From Bubalus kerabau (lineage: Eukaryota; Chordata; Mammalia; Artiodactyla; Bovidae): a stretch of DNA of 64,000 nt. The notes under the pieces were generated by a model. That model searched no databases and was not told where the DNA came from. It saw nothing but the letters and a program-made list of their open reading frames with translations. Shown piece after piece: positions 20,401-31,063 of the stretch. Each line of letters opens with the position of its first letter. The first letter of the stretch is position 1. The stretch lies in assembly GCF_029407905.1 (NCBI RefSeq), contig NC_073627.1, positions 47,733,001 to 47,797,000 on the forward strand. The letters run 5' to 3'. Both the position numbers and the translations under genes were made by a program.

Positions 20401-21005
20401 CCCACATGAGCCCCGAATCCTGGTCACACTTTCCTCTTGTTATAGATAATCGCAAAGCCCCCTCAGCTCTCATGAGCTAGAGCAACTCCTTTGGGTTAAC
20501 TCTGACAAGCAGTCATCTAATCACTACTGATATGCCTCCAGGGACAGGGAGCTCACCTCCCCACCAGGCTGGCACCCCTGAACAGCTCAGATGGGGGGCA
20601 AAGTTCCTACTGTAATGCCATGAATTCTCTCTCCACATAATTCTCACCACTGGCAGGTCTCGGATTTATCGGATCCTTCCTTCTCTAAATCACCTGTCCA
20701 GTGACTCTGTCTCCTTGTCTCTGTCAACCAGATCCTCATGTGGAACACCTTTAAACTGTCCCAGCTCCTTTTGGCTTGGGGTTCATTGGACCTTCAACTT
20801 GCAGGGTCCACTTTGCATATTCAAGGCCAATGAGGACGGCGGTGGTAGCACCTCTGTGGGCTCAGATCCATCAGGCTGGACACATGGATCCCTCTTATTG
20901 CTCTATGTTCAGACTCTGAGCTGCTCTGCTCTCGCAAAGCTCTTCCTCTAAGGGCACTGCCCTGTCTCAGGAATGCTTGAAAACAGAGCATTGTTGGCTA
21001 CCTTA
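20401..21005. other. Unassigned sequence
   Basis: No exon is recognised; short open frames only. Confidence 0.45.
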
Positions 21006-21170
21006 TGTGCATGCTAAGTCACTTCAGTTTTACCCAACTCTTTGCAACGCTATGGACCATAGCCTAGCCATGCCCTCCTCCAGTGAATCTTCCTGACCCA
21101 GGGATTGAACCCGTGTCTCTCCTGCACTGACAGACGGGTTCTTTACCACTGGTGCCACCTGGGAAGCCCC
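21006..21170 (-). mobile_element. Bov-tA SINE, internally deleted
   Basis: The middle of the BovA unit (CAGGCTCC... to ...GGGTTGC) is missing: 'ccatagcctagccatgccc' joins the two ends. It sits at the edge of a MIR; GTACCTTA/GCTACCTTA near both borders suggest a short TSD. Confidence 0.88.
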
Positions 21171-21174
21171 GGGG

Positions 21175-21345
21175 TACCTTACTCACAGGCACTTTATATA
21201 TAATCACCTCTCCATCCTCCCAATGCACCTTCAGAGTAAGTGCTATTATTCCAATTTCGCAGATAAGGAAGGAAGGTTCAGAGACATTTAGTGACTTGTC
21301 CAAAGTCACACAGCCATCAAACCGTGGACCAAAGAGTGGAAACCT
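21175..21345 (-). mobile_element. MIR SINE
   Basis: 'ctcacaggcactttatatat', 'agtaagtgctattattcc', 'gcagataaggaaggaaggtt', 'caaagtcacacagccatcaa' match reverse MIR. Confidence 0.78.
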
Positions 21346-21768
21346 GATCTGTTTGATTTGAGATGAGAGAATGAGTTCTTCCTGCACAAACGTGATAGAA
21401 CTGTGAATTCATCCAAAACAAGACAGGTGATCTCTTATCGCTGCTGTTTCTCTGTGTTCTGGGTGAAGGATTAAAGCATTCACAGTTGTGCCTTGATAAG
21501 GGCTATCAAGAGTCTCTTAGGTGATTCATGGCTCAAACAACCAAGCAGCCCCTCCTGGTGTTGAAAAGGGCAGTGTGGAGATGCCGCATCAGAGGGGCAG
21601 ATTGGCTGAGCTGGGTCAGGCTGCTGTTCCCAAGCTTGCAAGAATAAGGTCCCGCATTTGATTCCCTCCACTTCCATCCCACTGGCTGCCTCCCACGTGT
21701 TTTTACCTTGGTGATGAGTCCTGAGAGTATGGACAGTGTTCAGAGTCCTGCGGCTCCTTTTGAAATGC
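21346..21768. other. Unassigned sequence
   Basis: No family or exon is recognised. Confidence 0.45.
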
Positions 21769-21980
21769 AATGTTCAGTTGTTCAGCTGTGTCCAACTCTT
21801 TGCAGCCCCACAGACTGTCAGGCTCCTCTGTCCATGAAATTTTCTAGGCAAGAATATGGCAGCAGGTTGCCATTTCCTACTCCACGGGCTCTTCCCAACC
21901 TAGGGATCGAAGCTGAGTCTCCTGGGAGTCTCCTGCCTTAACAGGTGGATTCTTTACCACCAGTACTACCCAGGGAGCCC
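21769..21980 (-). mobile_element. Bov-tA SINE
   Basis: Reverse Bov-tA with a short local duplication of the GAGTCTCCTG motif in its tRNA-derived part (near 21916-21937). Confidence 0.93.
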
Positions 21981-22379
21981 CGAGGTTAAGGTAGAAGGTC
22001 CTATGGACCCCTGGAAGGCAGCCCTCATTGTGCCACAACCATTAACCCCCATCTCTTCTGTTCGCTCCACACTCCAAACCTGTGTCATTCCTGCCTCATT
22101 CTTCCCCTCTCCTCTGAGTGGTGTGGTTACCCTGGCTGACATCAGCTGGGCTGGCCACACGGCACTTCCCAGCATCCCTCCCCCCTAGATCCCAGACGGG
22201 GCCCCAGGAGATATGTCCTCGTGGGGGATTGGAGGCGAAGATGACACAGCAGCCACTTTGCGGCTCACGCAGCTTGTTACTTAGCTGACGCCAACCTGGT
22301 TGATGACCTGTCCTGCCACTTTCCCTCCAGCCCCTGGAAACCTTCTTTGGTCCCTTCCGCCAAGAGAACTGTTCTTGCC
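21981..22379. other. Unassigned sequence
   Basis: No family or exon is recognised. Confidence 0.4.
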
Positions 22380-22640
22380 CACGAGGTCTGCTATTTCCAC
22401 CCTACGCTTCTTTGCTGTGAAGATGTTTGTTGTATAAATAATTGGCAAGTTAATCCACAAAAGATAAAATAACTAGTTGCCTGGTCTTGGTTTGGTGGTT
22501 TGGTTTCAACTGGTTGAAATACGTTAGCCATCCTTCTAGTTAGTGATGTGATTGATGGATTTATCCAGCAACAGATGATGGTGATTTGGCCCAGATCATT
22601 GAACTGCTGTCTTATTTTGAAACCCACCACACTGGAGGAG
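22380..22640. promoter_or_regulatory. Unique block, candidate conserved non-coding element
   Basis: AT-rich and repeat-free, with AATAATTGGCAAGTTAATCC (two homeodomain-type sites), AACTAGTTG and GTGATTGATGG (PBX/MEIS-like TGATTGAT). Function is inference only. Confidence 0.35.
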
Positions 22641-22707
22641 AAAGAGGCTAAGGGCTTTGTAGATCTGAACTCACATTTCCCATAGAACTTTGGGAATGTC
22701 TATCAAT

Positions 22708-22912
22708 GCTTCCCAGGTGGCTCAGTGGTAAAGAATCTACCTGCCAATGCAGGAGGTGCGGGTTCGATTCCTGGGTTGGGAAGAACTCCTGGAGAATGAA
22801 ATGGCTACCCACTCCAGTATTCTTGCCTGGAAAATCCCATGGACAGAGGAGCCTCGTAGGCTACAGTCCACGGGATCGCAAAGAGTTGGACACAGCTGAA
22901 TTACTGAGCATG
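22708..22912 (+). mobile_element. Bov-tA SINE
   Basis: GCTTCCCAGGTGGCTCAGTGG head, perfect B box GGTTCGATTCC, BovA tail GATCGCAAAGAGTTGGACAC. Confidence 0.95.
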
Positions 22913-24576
22913 CTTGCACACACATCCGCCCCAAAATACACAGCTGTGCCGGGGTGGTTACAATGCAAATATAAAGCTCAGTTATAAACATGCATCCTAG
23001 TGTTTGGAAATGGACACTCTCTTAGGGAGGAAGATATTTTATCAAAAAAAAAAGGAAAAGTGCAAATGCTGAACAGGATGAATTCACAAAGCAAAAAATT
23101 ATATGTATAAAATGCTACGAAGGAAAGACTTGGAAGACAAGTACATGGGTGCAGTCCACAAAACAAAATCAGTTATTTGTGTTGGATTGCTATGATTCCA
23201 CAGACAGTTAAAATGTATTTAAATATGTTCTATTTCACAGTAAAGTCTTTTTCATTTTGTTATTCATTTCTCATGTTTCATTATGTCCTTTTTAATGTCC
23301 CTTTTAAAATTTCTCTTTTACGGCAAAATTGCCTTACGGCCAATTAGTTACGTGATGAAAATGCTGCAAAAATGCTTGCAGCAAAGATGTCAAGGCAAAG
23401 ACGCAGAAGCAAAAGCACCCAGAACCCTTGCCAACCATCCCGGGAGGCCCCCTCCCCTTGCCAATCCCTTATTTCTTGTTGCTCAGACTCTTCCACAGCC
23501 AATTCCCCCAGAATCAGGCTCAGCCACTCCTCCTTTGCTACTCCACTTCTTTCTCCAGTGCATTCTAGACTGATCTTGTGCCCAAAACAGAGTTGCACTC
23601 AATCAAAATCAGAGGCCAGACTGTCCTCCACCCAGGACCCAGTGCTGTGGGAGCCCCTGCTGGGAGCAGCCGATGGGTTGGTATTGGAGACACTGCCGGG
23701 TGTGCTAGGTCTGGCTTGCCCAGTGTCTGAGGGTGATCCAGGGCTGCCCACCACCTCTCCTTTCCCCTGAACTCCTTTCCCCACTGTGATCACTGCCATG
23801 GACGTGCCTGCTGGGAAGGTCAGTTCTGAAGTTCATGCTGGAAGCTTCTGTGTGAATCTCTTAACATGGACACATCTGTTCCCTAATCAAAACACAGACA
23901 GCTTTCTCCGGCTGGGCCCTAATTTGCTGAACTCATGCATAATTGAGACAGATTATCTCTGTTTTCCAGCCAGACAATTTGTCGCTTACTGTTTCGGGGG
24001 TGATACTGGACTCACTTAGGGCGTTGCAGATGGAAGCCACAACCCCCATGCCCTGTGCAGCCTCCGTTCCTGCCTCCCTGTAGGATCAAAGCCATGGATG
24101 ATGCAGATAGGAGCCTCATGCAGAGGGAAGCAGGAATCCTGTCCTTCAGCAGATGTGTGTGCCAGAGAGAGGGAATGGGCACTGCAGTACTGTCCAGCCA
24201 GCAGACCCAAGAAAAGGGCTTCTCACCTGAGTCTTCAAGGAAGGACTGACTCCATCCAAGGGCAACAAACTGCCAAAGCCTTTAAGTTCCAAACTGGGCT
24301 CTCTGAAGCAGCCAAAGTGACCCCAGTTCTGAGCTAGAAAGCCAGTAAACCCTGGCAGGAAACTATGTTCAAGTGGATGAGAAAGGGCTGGGGGTGGGGG
24401 AGCTGGGTGTCCCACTTTACATAAATTATATTTGCAACAACCACACCAAAAAAAAAACAAACAAACTTTGACTAAGAGGTTCCTGTGAACACAGGTCATC
24501 ATCAAGAGCATCTCTCTTTTAAAGAGTGTCCCACTACCCCTGCCTGATAACCTGTGGATACAAGAATTGGACTTTG
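22913..24576. other. Unassigned sequence, long repeat-poor stretch
   Basis: About 1.66 kb without a recognised repeat apart from short A runs (23044-23054). 23870-24010 is unique-looking (CATGCATAATTGAGACAGAT; TTTGTCGCTTACTGTTTCGG). A 132-codon plus-strand frame at 23372-23770 overlaps antisense frames and shows no known domain. Confidence 0.4.
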
Positions 24577-25043
24577 TTGTTGTTCAGCCGCCCAGTTGTG
24601 TCCAACTCTTTGCAGTCACATGGACTGCAGCACACCAGGGCTCCCTGTCCCTCACCATCTCCCGAAGTTTGCCCAAGTTCATGTGCATTGAGTCGGTGAT
24701 ACCATCCAGCCATCTCCTCCTCTGTCACCCTCTTCTCCTTCTGCCCTCAATCTTTCCCAGCATCAGGGACTTTTCCAATGAGTTGTCTCTTTGCATCAGG
24801 TGGCCAAAATACTGGAGCTTCAGCTTCAACATCAGTCCATCCAATGAGTATTCAGGGTTGATTTCCCTTAAGATTCCCTGGTTTCATCTCCTTGCTGCCC
24901 AAGGGACTCTCGGGAGTCTTCTCCAGCCCCACAGTTTGAAAGCATCAATTCTTTGGCTCTCTGCCTTCTTTACAGTCCAGTTCTCACAATGGTACGTGAC
25001 CACTGGGAAGACCATAGCCCTTGACTATATGGATTTTTGTCGG
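24577..25043 (-). mobile_element. BovB LINE, 5'-truncated, with TSD
   Basis: GTTGTTGTTCAGCCGCCCAG tail, then reverse BovB 3' end through CCATAGCCCTTGACTATATG. AAGAATTGGACTTT (24563-24576) and AAGAGTTGGACCTG (25044-25057) are a decayed TSD. The 173-codon plus-strand frame across it is antisense BovB, not a gene. Confidence 0.92.
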
Positions 25044-25189
25044 AAGAGTTGGACCTGCGCACTCATTTTAGGGACACGTGCATTTTAGAGGAAAGTGTTC
25101 CTGTCAATCAGGGCAAAGGGAGGCTCTGTGGGGGAGGGGGTGGGAACCAGATGCGGAGTCAGGGAACGGGTTCTGCCCCTCCCCCACGG

Positions 25190-25300
25190 GGTGACCACAG
25201 CAAATCTCTGTCTCTCTCCGGGCCTTGGACTCCCGGTGGCCAGAGGGAAGGACTGGACTAGGTGGTCTCTGAGGGCACTTCCAGCTGTGACATTTTCTTC
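25190..25300 (+). mobile_element. MIR fragment
   Basis: 'ctctgtctctctccgggcct', 'ggactggactaggtggtct' and 'cacttccagctgtgacat' resemble MIR. Confidence 0.5.
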
Positions 25301-25329
25301 AGGAACAGAAGGAAGGAGGACAGACGTTC

Positions 25330-25480
25330 CTGGAGGCTCTGCTGTGTGCCAAGGACTCCTTCTTCATCATTCCTCAGTCCTCCCAGGAGGGAATCCCTAT
25401 TAGACTTCACAGGCCAGGGAGCTGATGCTCAAACAGCTGGCTAATGCAGTCAAGGTGAGAAGGTGACGGAGCTAGTGCGT
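25330..25480 (-). mobile_element. MIR fragment
   Basis: 'gtgtgccaaggactccttc', 'tcacaggccagggagctgat' and 'gtgacggagctagtgcg' resemble reverse MIR, highly diverged. Confidence 0.45.
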
Positions 25481-26027
25481 CCACCACTGAGGGGTAGCAG
25501 GGGGCACCTGGGACCCCTGCCTGGGCTCGACTACCCGCCTCCATGTGTGCGCCATCTTCCATCTGATCCTGGAGGATGGGGGAAACAGGGAGCAGCCAGT
25601 GGGGCTTGCATGGCTGATCCTGTTTCAACTCCAGGCAAAGCTTTGGGCCACCACCCGATAGGGAAAGGGAGGCCAGTCTTTGTAACTGATACCCCTCCCG
25701 GACCCTGGAATCTTTCCTCCAGCCAAAGCTGCCTCCCATAAGGGACCATCAGTGACCTTGATAGCATCAGGGTCGCTCCAACACAAACCTTTAACACAAA
25801 CCATTTTCTACACTTATAAATAAGTCAATAAAAAAGATGTTCAACATAATTTCCCCAGAGAATGGATGGAAGAAAACACTTGAGTTGGAAATGCTGACAG
25901 TCTCCTGTCATCTTATCTCTAATGGCAGGAGAGTGGTGGAGGAGGCTAGCTGGGGGTAAGGGGGTGTGGTTGGAGAATAAGGTTTGGGTAAAGATTTCCT
26001 TTCAAATGTGTCATCGCACATCTGACT
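25481..26027. other. Unassigned sequence
   Basis: No exon is recognised despite short frames on both strands. Confidence 0.4.
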
Positions 26028-26065
26028 CAAAAAAAGAAAAAAAAATCACAACAAAAAGAAAAAAG
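26028..26065. repeat. A-rich low-complexity tract
   Basis: Mixed runs of A with G and CAC interruptions; no adjacent retroelement body is seen. Confidence 0.85.
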
Positions 26066-26139
26066 ACAAGGCTAGCGGTGCTTCTTCTCCAGGGCTTGCT
26101 CTCAGCCACATCTGGCTAAGTTGCAGCCTCCGATGGCAT

Positions 26140-26290
26140 GAGAAACCACAGTTGAGTCATCCCCCGCTCCTTGTTGCTGCCTTCCCTTTCACTTTAGGAG
26201 AGCTGATTAACTGGCCCCAATACCAGTGGCTTGTCGTGATGGTCTTAATTAAGGAAGAAATTGCTACCCTGTGAGTTCTTTGGGAATCAA
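26140..26290. other. Unique block, possible conserved non-coding element
   Basis: 'GAGAGCTGATTAACTGGCCC' and 'GGTCTTAATTAAGGAAG' contain homeodomain-type sites; no repeat is recognised. Confidence 0.3.
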
Positions 26291-26595
26291 TAACTCTGAA
26301 GACATCTCTTCCTCCTGCTGCTCAGGGAATGGGGAGAAAGGAGGACGAAGGCAGGCTCTGAATCAATGGGATTAAAGTAGTGGAGGTGGTGAGAGAGGAG
26401 TGCCCAGCAGGGAGGCTTGGCAACCTGGGGACAACCCAGGAGGAGAAAATAGTCCAGAGAGAGTCTGGCCAAATGATTCAGGCTCTACAGCAGAGTCCCC
26501 GTGGTGAGGGGTTCCCCACAGGGGAATCGACCAGGGTCGGGGGGACACATTTGGGAAGTTGGGCTGAACTTTTAAGATCTGGTTTAAGAAAGACA
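26291..26595. other. Unassigned sequence
   Basis: No family or exon is recognised. Confidence 0.4.
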
Positions 26596-26627
26596 GTAAA
26601 AAAAAAAAAAAGAAAGAAAGAAAAAAG
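26596..26627. repeat. A-rich tract with AAAG units
   Basis: Fourteen-plus A followed by GAAAGAAAGAAAAAAG. Confidence 0.88.
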
Positions 26628-26629
26628 TA

Positions 26630-26842
26630 TAGCAGTTGTTTTCAACTTAGTCCAGTAAAATTATCTGAAAACTTTGAAAACATTGTCCAGTAAAATTATC
26701 TGAAAACTTTGAAAACATTGTCATACCCCAGCCCCATTCAAGTCCAGTCAAATCAGGATCTCTAAGGGATAAGACCCAAACACGGACGCATTTGAAAAGC
26801 TCCCTGGGTGGTTCTGTGGGGTAACTAGGGCTGAGCTATTGG
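26630..26842. mobile_element. MER5-type hAT MITE with internal tandem duplication
   Basis: 'agcagttgttttcaactta' terminus, 'attatctgaaaactttgaa' and 'gcatttgaaaagctccctgg' with the MER5 order. The left part is expanded by the duplication at 26651-26720. Confidence 0.7.
26651..26720. repeat. Perfect 35-bp tandem duplication
   Basis: TCCAGTAAAATTATCTGAAA...CATTG at 26651-26685 is repeated base for base at 26686-26720. Identity despite an old host element means the duplication is recent relative to it. Confidence 0.97.
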
Positions 26843-26855
26843 TCCCAGGGGGACT

Positions 26856-28216
26856 GTTGTTGTTGTTCGTTCAGTCATGTCTGACTCTTTGTGACCCCAT
26901 GGACTGCAGCACGCCAGACTTCCCTGTCCTTCACCATCTCCTGGAGCTTGCTCAACCTCATGTCCATTGAGTCGGTGATGCCATCCAACTATCTCCTCCT
27001 CTGTCGTCCCCTTCTCCTCCTGCCTTCAATCTTTCCCAGCATCAGGGTGTTTTCCAATGAGTCAGTTCTTTGCATCAGGTGGCCAAAGTATGGAGCTTCG
27101 GCTTCAGCATCAGTCCTTGCAATGAATATTCAGGGTTGATTTCCTTTAAGATTTACAGGTTTGATCTCCTTGCAGTCCAAGGGACTCTCAAGAGTCTTTT
27201 CCAACACCACAGTTCAAAAGCATCAATTCTTCAGCACTCAGCCTTCTTTATGGTCCAGTTCTCACACCCGTACTGGAAAAACCATAGCTTTGACTAGACG
27301 AACCTTTGTCGGTAAAGTAACATCTCTGCTTTTTATACACTGTCTAGGTTTGTCATAGCTTTCCTTCCAAGCAGCAAGCATCTTTAATTTCATGGCTGCA
27401 GTCACAGTCTGCAGTGATTTTGGAGCCCAAGAAAATAAAGTCTTTCACTGTTTCCATTGTTTCCCATCTCTATGCAATAATGGGACTAGATGCCAAGATC
27501 TTTTTTTTTTTTTTTGAATGTTGAGTTTTAAGCCAGCTTTTTCACTCTCCTCTTTCAAATTCATCAAGAGTCTCTTTGTTCCTCTTTGATTTCTGCCAGA
27601 AGGGTGGTATCATCTGCATGTCTGAGGTTATCGATATTTCTCCCAGCAATCTTGATTCCAGCTTGTGCTTCATCCAGCCCAGCATTTCGCACGATGTACT
27701 CTTCATATAAATTAAATAACCAGGGTGACATTATACAGCCTTGATGTACTCCTTTCCCAATTTGGAACAGTTCGTTGTTCCATGTCCAATTCTAACTGTT
27801 GCTTCTTGAACTGCATACAGATTTCTCAGGAGGCAGGTAAGGTGGTCTGGTATTCTCATCTCTTTAAGAAATTTCCGCAGTTTGTTGTGATCCGCACAGT
27901 CAAAGGCTTTAGTGTAGTCAATGAAGCAGAAGTAGATGTTTTTCTGGAATTCTCTTGCTTTTTTAATGATCCAATGTATGATGGTAATTTGATCTCTGAT
28001 TCCTCTGCCTTTTCTAAATCCAACTTGTAATTTGGAAGTGCTCAGTTCACATACTGTTGAAGCCTAGCTTGGAGGATTTTGAGCATGACTTTGCTAGCAT
28101 GTGAAATGGTTGCAATTGTGCGGTAGTTTGAACATTCTTTGGCATTGCCCTTCTTTGGTATTGGAATGAAAACTGACCTTTTCCAGTCCTGTGGCCACTG
28201 TTGAGTTTTCCAAATT
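26856..28216 (-). mobile_element. BovB LINE, 1.36 kb, 5'-truncated, with TSD
   Basis: Tail GTTGTTGTTGTTCGTTCAGTC at the left, then the 3' region, and further right part of the reverse transcriptase domain (antisense 'tcatctgcatgtctgaggtt' near 27610 marks the YADD region). No long frame survives; a 15-T run interrupts it near 27500. TCCCAGGGGGACT (26843-26855) and TCCCAGGGGGGGACT (28217-28231) form the TSD. Confidence 0.95.
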
Positions 28217-28231
28217 TCCCAGGGGGGGACT

Positions 28232-28399
28232 GGGAATGACTTTTCTTCTCCAGGTGTGCTCTATGGACAAAGATCAACTACCACAGTCATCTTGGAGATT
28301 GTTGGAATCTCAGACTCCACCCCAGACCTACCAAAGTGGAATCTGCAAAGTCCCTGGGTCCTTCAGATGCACACGAAAGCCTGGAAAGCCATGATTCAG
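28232..28399. other. Unassigned sequence
   Basis: No family is recognised. Confidence 0.4.
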
Positions 28400-28700
28400 C
28401 CATGAGATTATTCTGGGTTCTCTTCTGACACCATCATCCAGGCAAGTTACTCAGCTCCTTTGAGACTGTTACTTTATGTAAAACAAGAATCGTGATACCT
28501 CTATGGCAGGGCTACTGGGAGGAGGAGACGGTGACCTTTCGGCAAAGCACTAACCCTGTCCCCAGAACATGGTAACTTCTCATAAAACAGCAGCTGCTTT
28601 CTCCTCTAAATGAGGGTTAAATGAAATGAGTCCTACAAGACATTTAGAAGAGTGCTTGAATACAGTCAATGCTTAATAAGTGTTAAGCATTATAGTTAAA
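28400..28700 (+). mobile_element. MIR fragments, one or two
   Basis: 'aggcaagttactcagctcct', 'ttactttatgtaaaacaaga' (28440-28575) and 'aatgagggttaaatgaaatg', 'gtcaatgcttaataagtg' (28605-28690) are MIR core and 3' end; the second part is consistent with a second copy. Confidence 0.65.
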
Positions 28701-28807
28701 TCCTCAAGGTTCCCCAGGGAACAGAGGGAGCCTCTGTGTCCCTCTGGCTCTGTATGCATCCATTTCTTCCAGCTCTTAGAATGTTGTAATATTTTTAATC
28801 AGTTATT

Positions 28808-28845
28808 TATTTTTCTTTTTTTGTTTTTTTGTTTTTTTTTTCTTA
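28808..28845. repeat. T-rich tract, L1 tail in reverse
   Basis: T runs broken by single G and C. It abuts the 3' UTR side of the minus-strand L1 and probably represents its A-tail region. Confidence 0.75.
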
Positions 28846-28958
28846 TACATATATTCCCGCCATTTCAGAAATGCCTCCCATTTAGGTCACCACAAAGCAT
28901 GAAAATAGACTTCCCTGTGCTATATGTTCCCATCAGCTGTATAGTATCAATAGTATAT

Positions 28959-29179
28959 GGGCTTCACTGGTGGCTCAGATGGTAAAGAATCTGCCTGCAG
29001 TGCAGGAGACCTGGCTTCGGTCCCTGGGTTGGGAAGATCCCCTGGAGAGGGGAATGGCTACCCACTCCAGTATTCTTGCCTGGAGAATTCCATGGACAGA
29101 GAAGCCTGGTGGGCTACAGTCCATGGGGTCACAAAGAGTCGGACATGGCTGAGCAACTAATACACACTCACACACACAC
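28959..29179 (+). mobile_element. Bov-tA SINE with perfect 13-bp TSD
   Basis: Complete Bov-tA ending in an ACACTCACACACACAC tail. ATCAATAGTATAT at 28946-28958 is repeated exactly at 29180-29192. Confidence 0.97.
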
Positions 29180-29268
29180 ATCAATAGTATATATGTGTCA
29201 ATCCCAATCTCTCAGTTCCACATATATGTGTTAATATACGATATTTGTTTTTCTCTTTCTGATTTACT

Positions 29269-29408
29269 GAGCTTCCCTCATAGCTCAGCTGGTAAAGAAT
29301 CCACCTGCTACACACTCCAGTATTCTGGTCTAGAGAATTCCATGGACTATATGGTCCATGGGGTCGCAAAGAGTCGGATGTGACTGAGCGACTTTCACTT
29401 CACTCCAC
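29269..29408 (+). mobile_element. Bov-tA SINE, internally deleted, perfect 12-bp TSD
   Basis: The head (TCATAGCTCAGCTGGTAAAG) jumps from 'ccacctgc' to 'tacacactccagtattctg', losing the B box and the start of the BovA unit; a second gap removes the AGAGGAGCCTGGTGGG segment. TTCTGATTTACT flanks both sides (29257-29268 and 29409-29420). Confidence 0.93.
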
Positions 29409-29560
29409 TTCTGATTTACTTCTCTCTGTATGACATTCTCTAGGTCCATCCACATCTCTACAAATGATCCAATTTTGTTCCTCTTATGGCTGAGTGATAT
29501 TCCATTATATATTAAGCAGCTATTTTTATAAATCCCTCTACCCCACTGGCTTAGTATACT

Positions 29561-29700
29561 AGCTTCCCAGGTTCAGTCCCTGGGTCGCGACAATCCCCTG
29601 GAGGAGGCCACGGCAACCCACTCCAGTAATCTTGCCTGGAAAATCCCATGGACAGAGGAGCCAGGTGGGGTCACACAGAGTCAGACACGACTGAAGTGAC
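29561..29700 (+). mobile_element. Bov-tA SINE, 5'-shortened
   Basis: AGCTTCCCAGGTTCAGTCCC keeps only the edges of the tRNA part, then a full BovA unit. CTTAGTATAC near 29550-29559 and CTTAGTACAC near 29700-29709 are a probable TSD. Confidence 0.85.
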
Positions 29701-29709
29701 TTAGTACAC

Positions 29710-30561
29710 AGCACACTATGCCGCTGGATCCTGTATATCTACCAGGTCTTACTCAGCTCACCTTTCAGGATCTAGTACAAAGTAGGTCCAGGAAATAGGT
29801 ATTGAGTAAATATGAAGGTCATAAAAGGACCCTTAGCTGGTGAATAGAGAGGTCGACAGGTCAGTGTGCCTGGGGTTGCTGAGTCCCTAGACCTACAATT
29901 TCTTGGCTCCTGGGGAGAATCTGACTCTTAAGCGGGAAGAATTTAAGGAGGAGGAAATGGTCCTTTTGACCCATGAGCAGAAAGCAACTAACAAACTGCC
30001 GTGGAATGTTCTGTGTGTCAGATGAATTTCAATGCACAAAACTAAGGACTTTGCTGATGTAATTAGACTGTGAGGGTCTAGAAAAATAAAATCAATTTTG
30101 GGATCATTTCTGCTCCTCCTTCATTTTCAGCATGCTCTGGATGGAAAATAGAACAAAGATCAGTGCCCTCCTGTGGTCAGACCCCGAGACAGGCGAGAAA
30201 GAGGCCTGGTGGATGGCAGTGACGCCCTCCTAATGTGGTCACCCTGGAACCAGATGGTGCCAGGCTTTTTCATGAGACCACTTAATTGGCCTGAACAAAG
30301 GAGAAGGAACGGGTCAGCTCTGCTTTGAGCAGGAGATGGGTCGGGAGCCTGAGGCCTCTGAACTTGTATTCAGCAGGCATTTCAGGAAGACGGTGGCTAC
30401 TGAGGCCAAAGAGAGAGGACGGAAGTGAAAATATCAAGAAACAGTGGAGGGTCCTCCCTGAGGAACCAAGATGAGCCAGTTCCTTCAGAATCCCGGGACC
30501 AACCTTGTCGGTAGCGAGGGGTTAGGGAGCATTTCTCATGGCTTTCTAAAAGTGCCTCATG
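29710..30561. other. Unassigned sequence
   Basis: 29720-29815 ('gatctagtacaaagtaggtc', 'gtattgagtaaatatgaagg') looks like an L2 3' end. The rest is unrecognised; GTGCCCTCCTGTGGTC near 30164 weakly resembles a CTCF core. Confidence 0.4.
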
Positions 30562-30865
30562 GGTTTCCTTGGTGGTCCAGTGGTAAAGAATCCACCAGCC
30601 AATGCAGGAAATACGGGTTCAATCCCTGGTCCGGGAAGATTGCACATGCTGTGGAGCAGCTAGGCCCGTGTGCTACAACCACTGAGCCTGTCCATGCTCT
30701 AGAGCCCGGGACTGACTACTGAAGCCTGTGTGTTTTAGGGTCTGGGTTCCCCAAAAGGAGAAGCCACCACAATGAGAAGCTCACACACCGCAACTAGAGA
30801 AAGGCTGTGCAGCAACCAAGACGCAGCACAGCCAAAAATAAATAAATACATTTTTTTCTTTTTTA
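30562..30865 (+). mobile_element. CHR-2-type SINE with TSD
   Basis: Near full length: tRNA-Glu head (GGTTCAATCCC B box), CHR tail with GAGAAGCTCACACACCGCAA and AAATAAATAAATAC end. AAAAGTGCCTCATG (30548-30561) and AAAAGTGAATCATG (30866-30879) are the TSD. A TTTTAGGGTCTGGGTTCCCC stretch near 30734 is not in the other copies. Confidence 0.93.
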
Positions 30866-30879
30866 AAAAGTGAATCATG

Positions 30880-31063
30880 TTTGTGAATCTATGCATTCAC
30901 TCATTCGACAAAAGCTTTTCAGGTCCCTACTCTGTGTAAGGTAGACAACGTGCTTTTTTGGTGAACTGTTCCATTTGATTTTTAAATTTAAAAAAAATTT
31001 CCATAATTAGCCTTTATTACACTATAATCTTATTAGCATTTCAAAACCCCTTCACAAAACATC
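30880..31063. other. Unassigned AT-rich sequence
   Basis: 30890-30955 ('gcattcactcattcgacaaa') may be a minus-strand L2 end; the remainder is AT-rich. Confidence 0.4.

Larger units (their letters stand above)
28846..29545 (-). mobile_element. L1 LINE 3' UTR/ORF2 end carrying two Bov-tA insertions
   Basis: Antisense L1 3' landmarks run outside the SINEs: 'aggtcaccacaaagcatgaa', 'cttccctgtgctatatgttc', 'tatatgtgtcaatcccaatc', 'gtatgacattctctaggtcc' and 'ggctgagtgatattccatta'. When the two SINEs (28959-29179 and 29269-29408) are set aside the parts line up as one fragment. Confidence 0.85.

Noticed and set aside
23372..23770. 132-codon plus-strand open frame in repeat-poor DNA
   Set aside because: Serine/proline-rich low-information peptide overlapped by other open frames; no domain. 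Left as unassigned.
24567..25088. 173-codon plus-strand open frame, the longest in the window
   Set aside because: It lies antisense across a BovB 3' end (24577-25043); the same peptide pattern recurs antisense to the BovB copies at 3485 and 26891.
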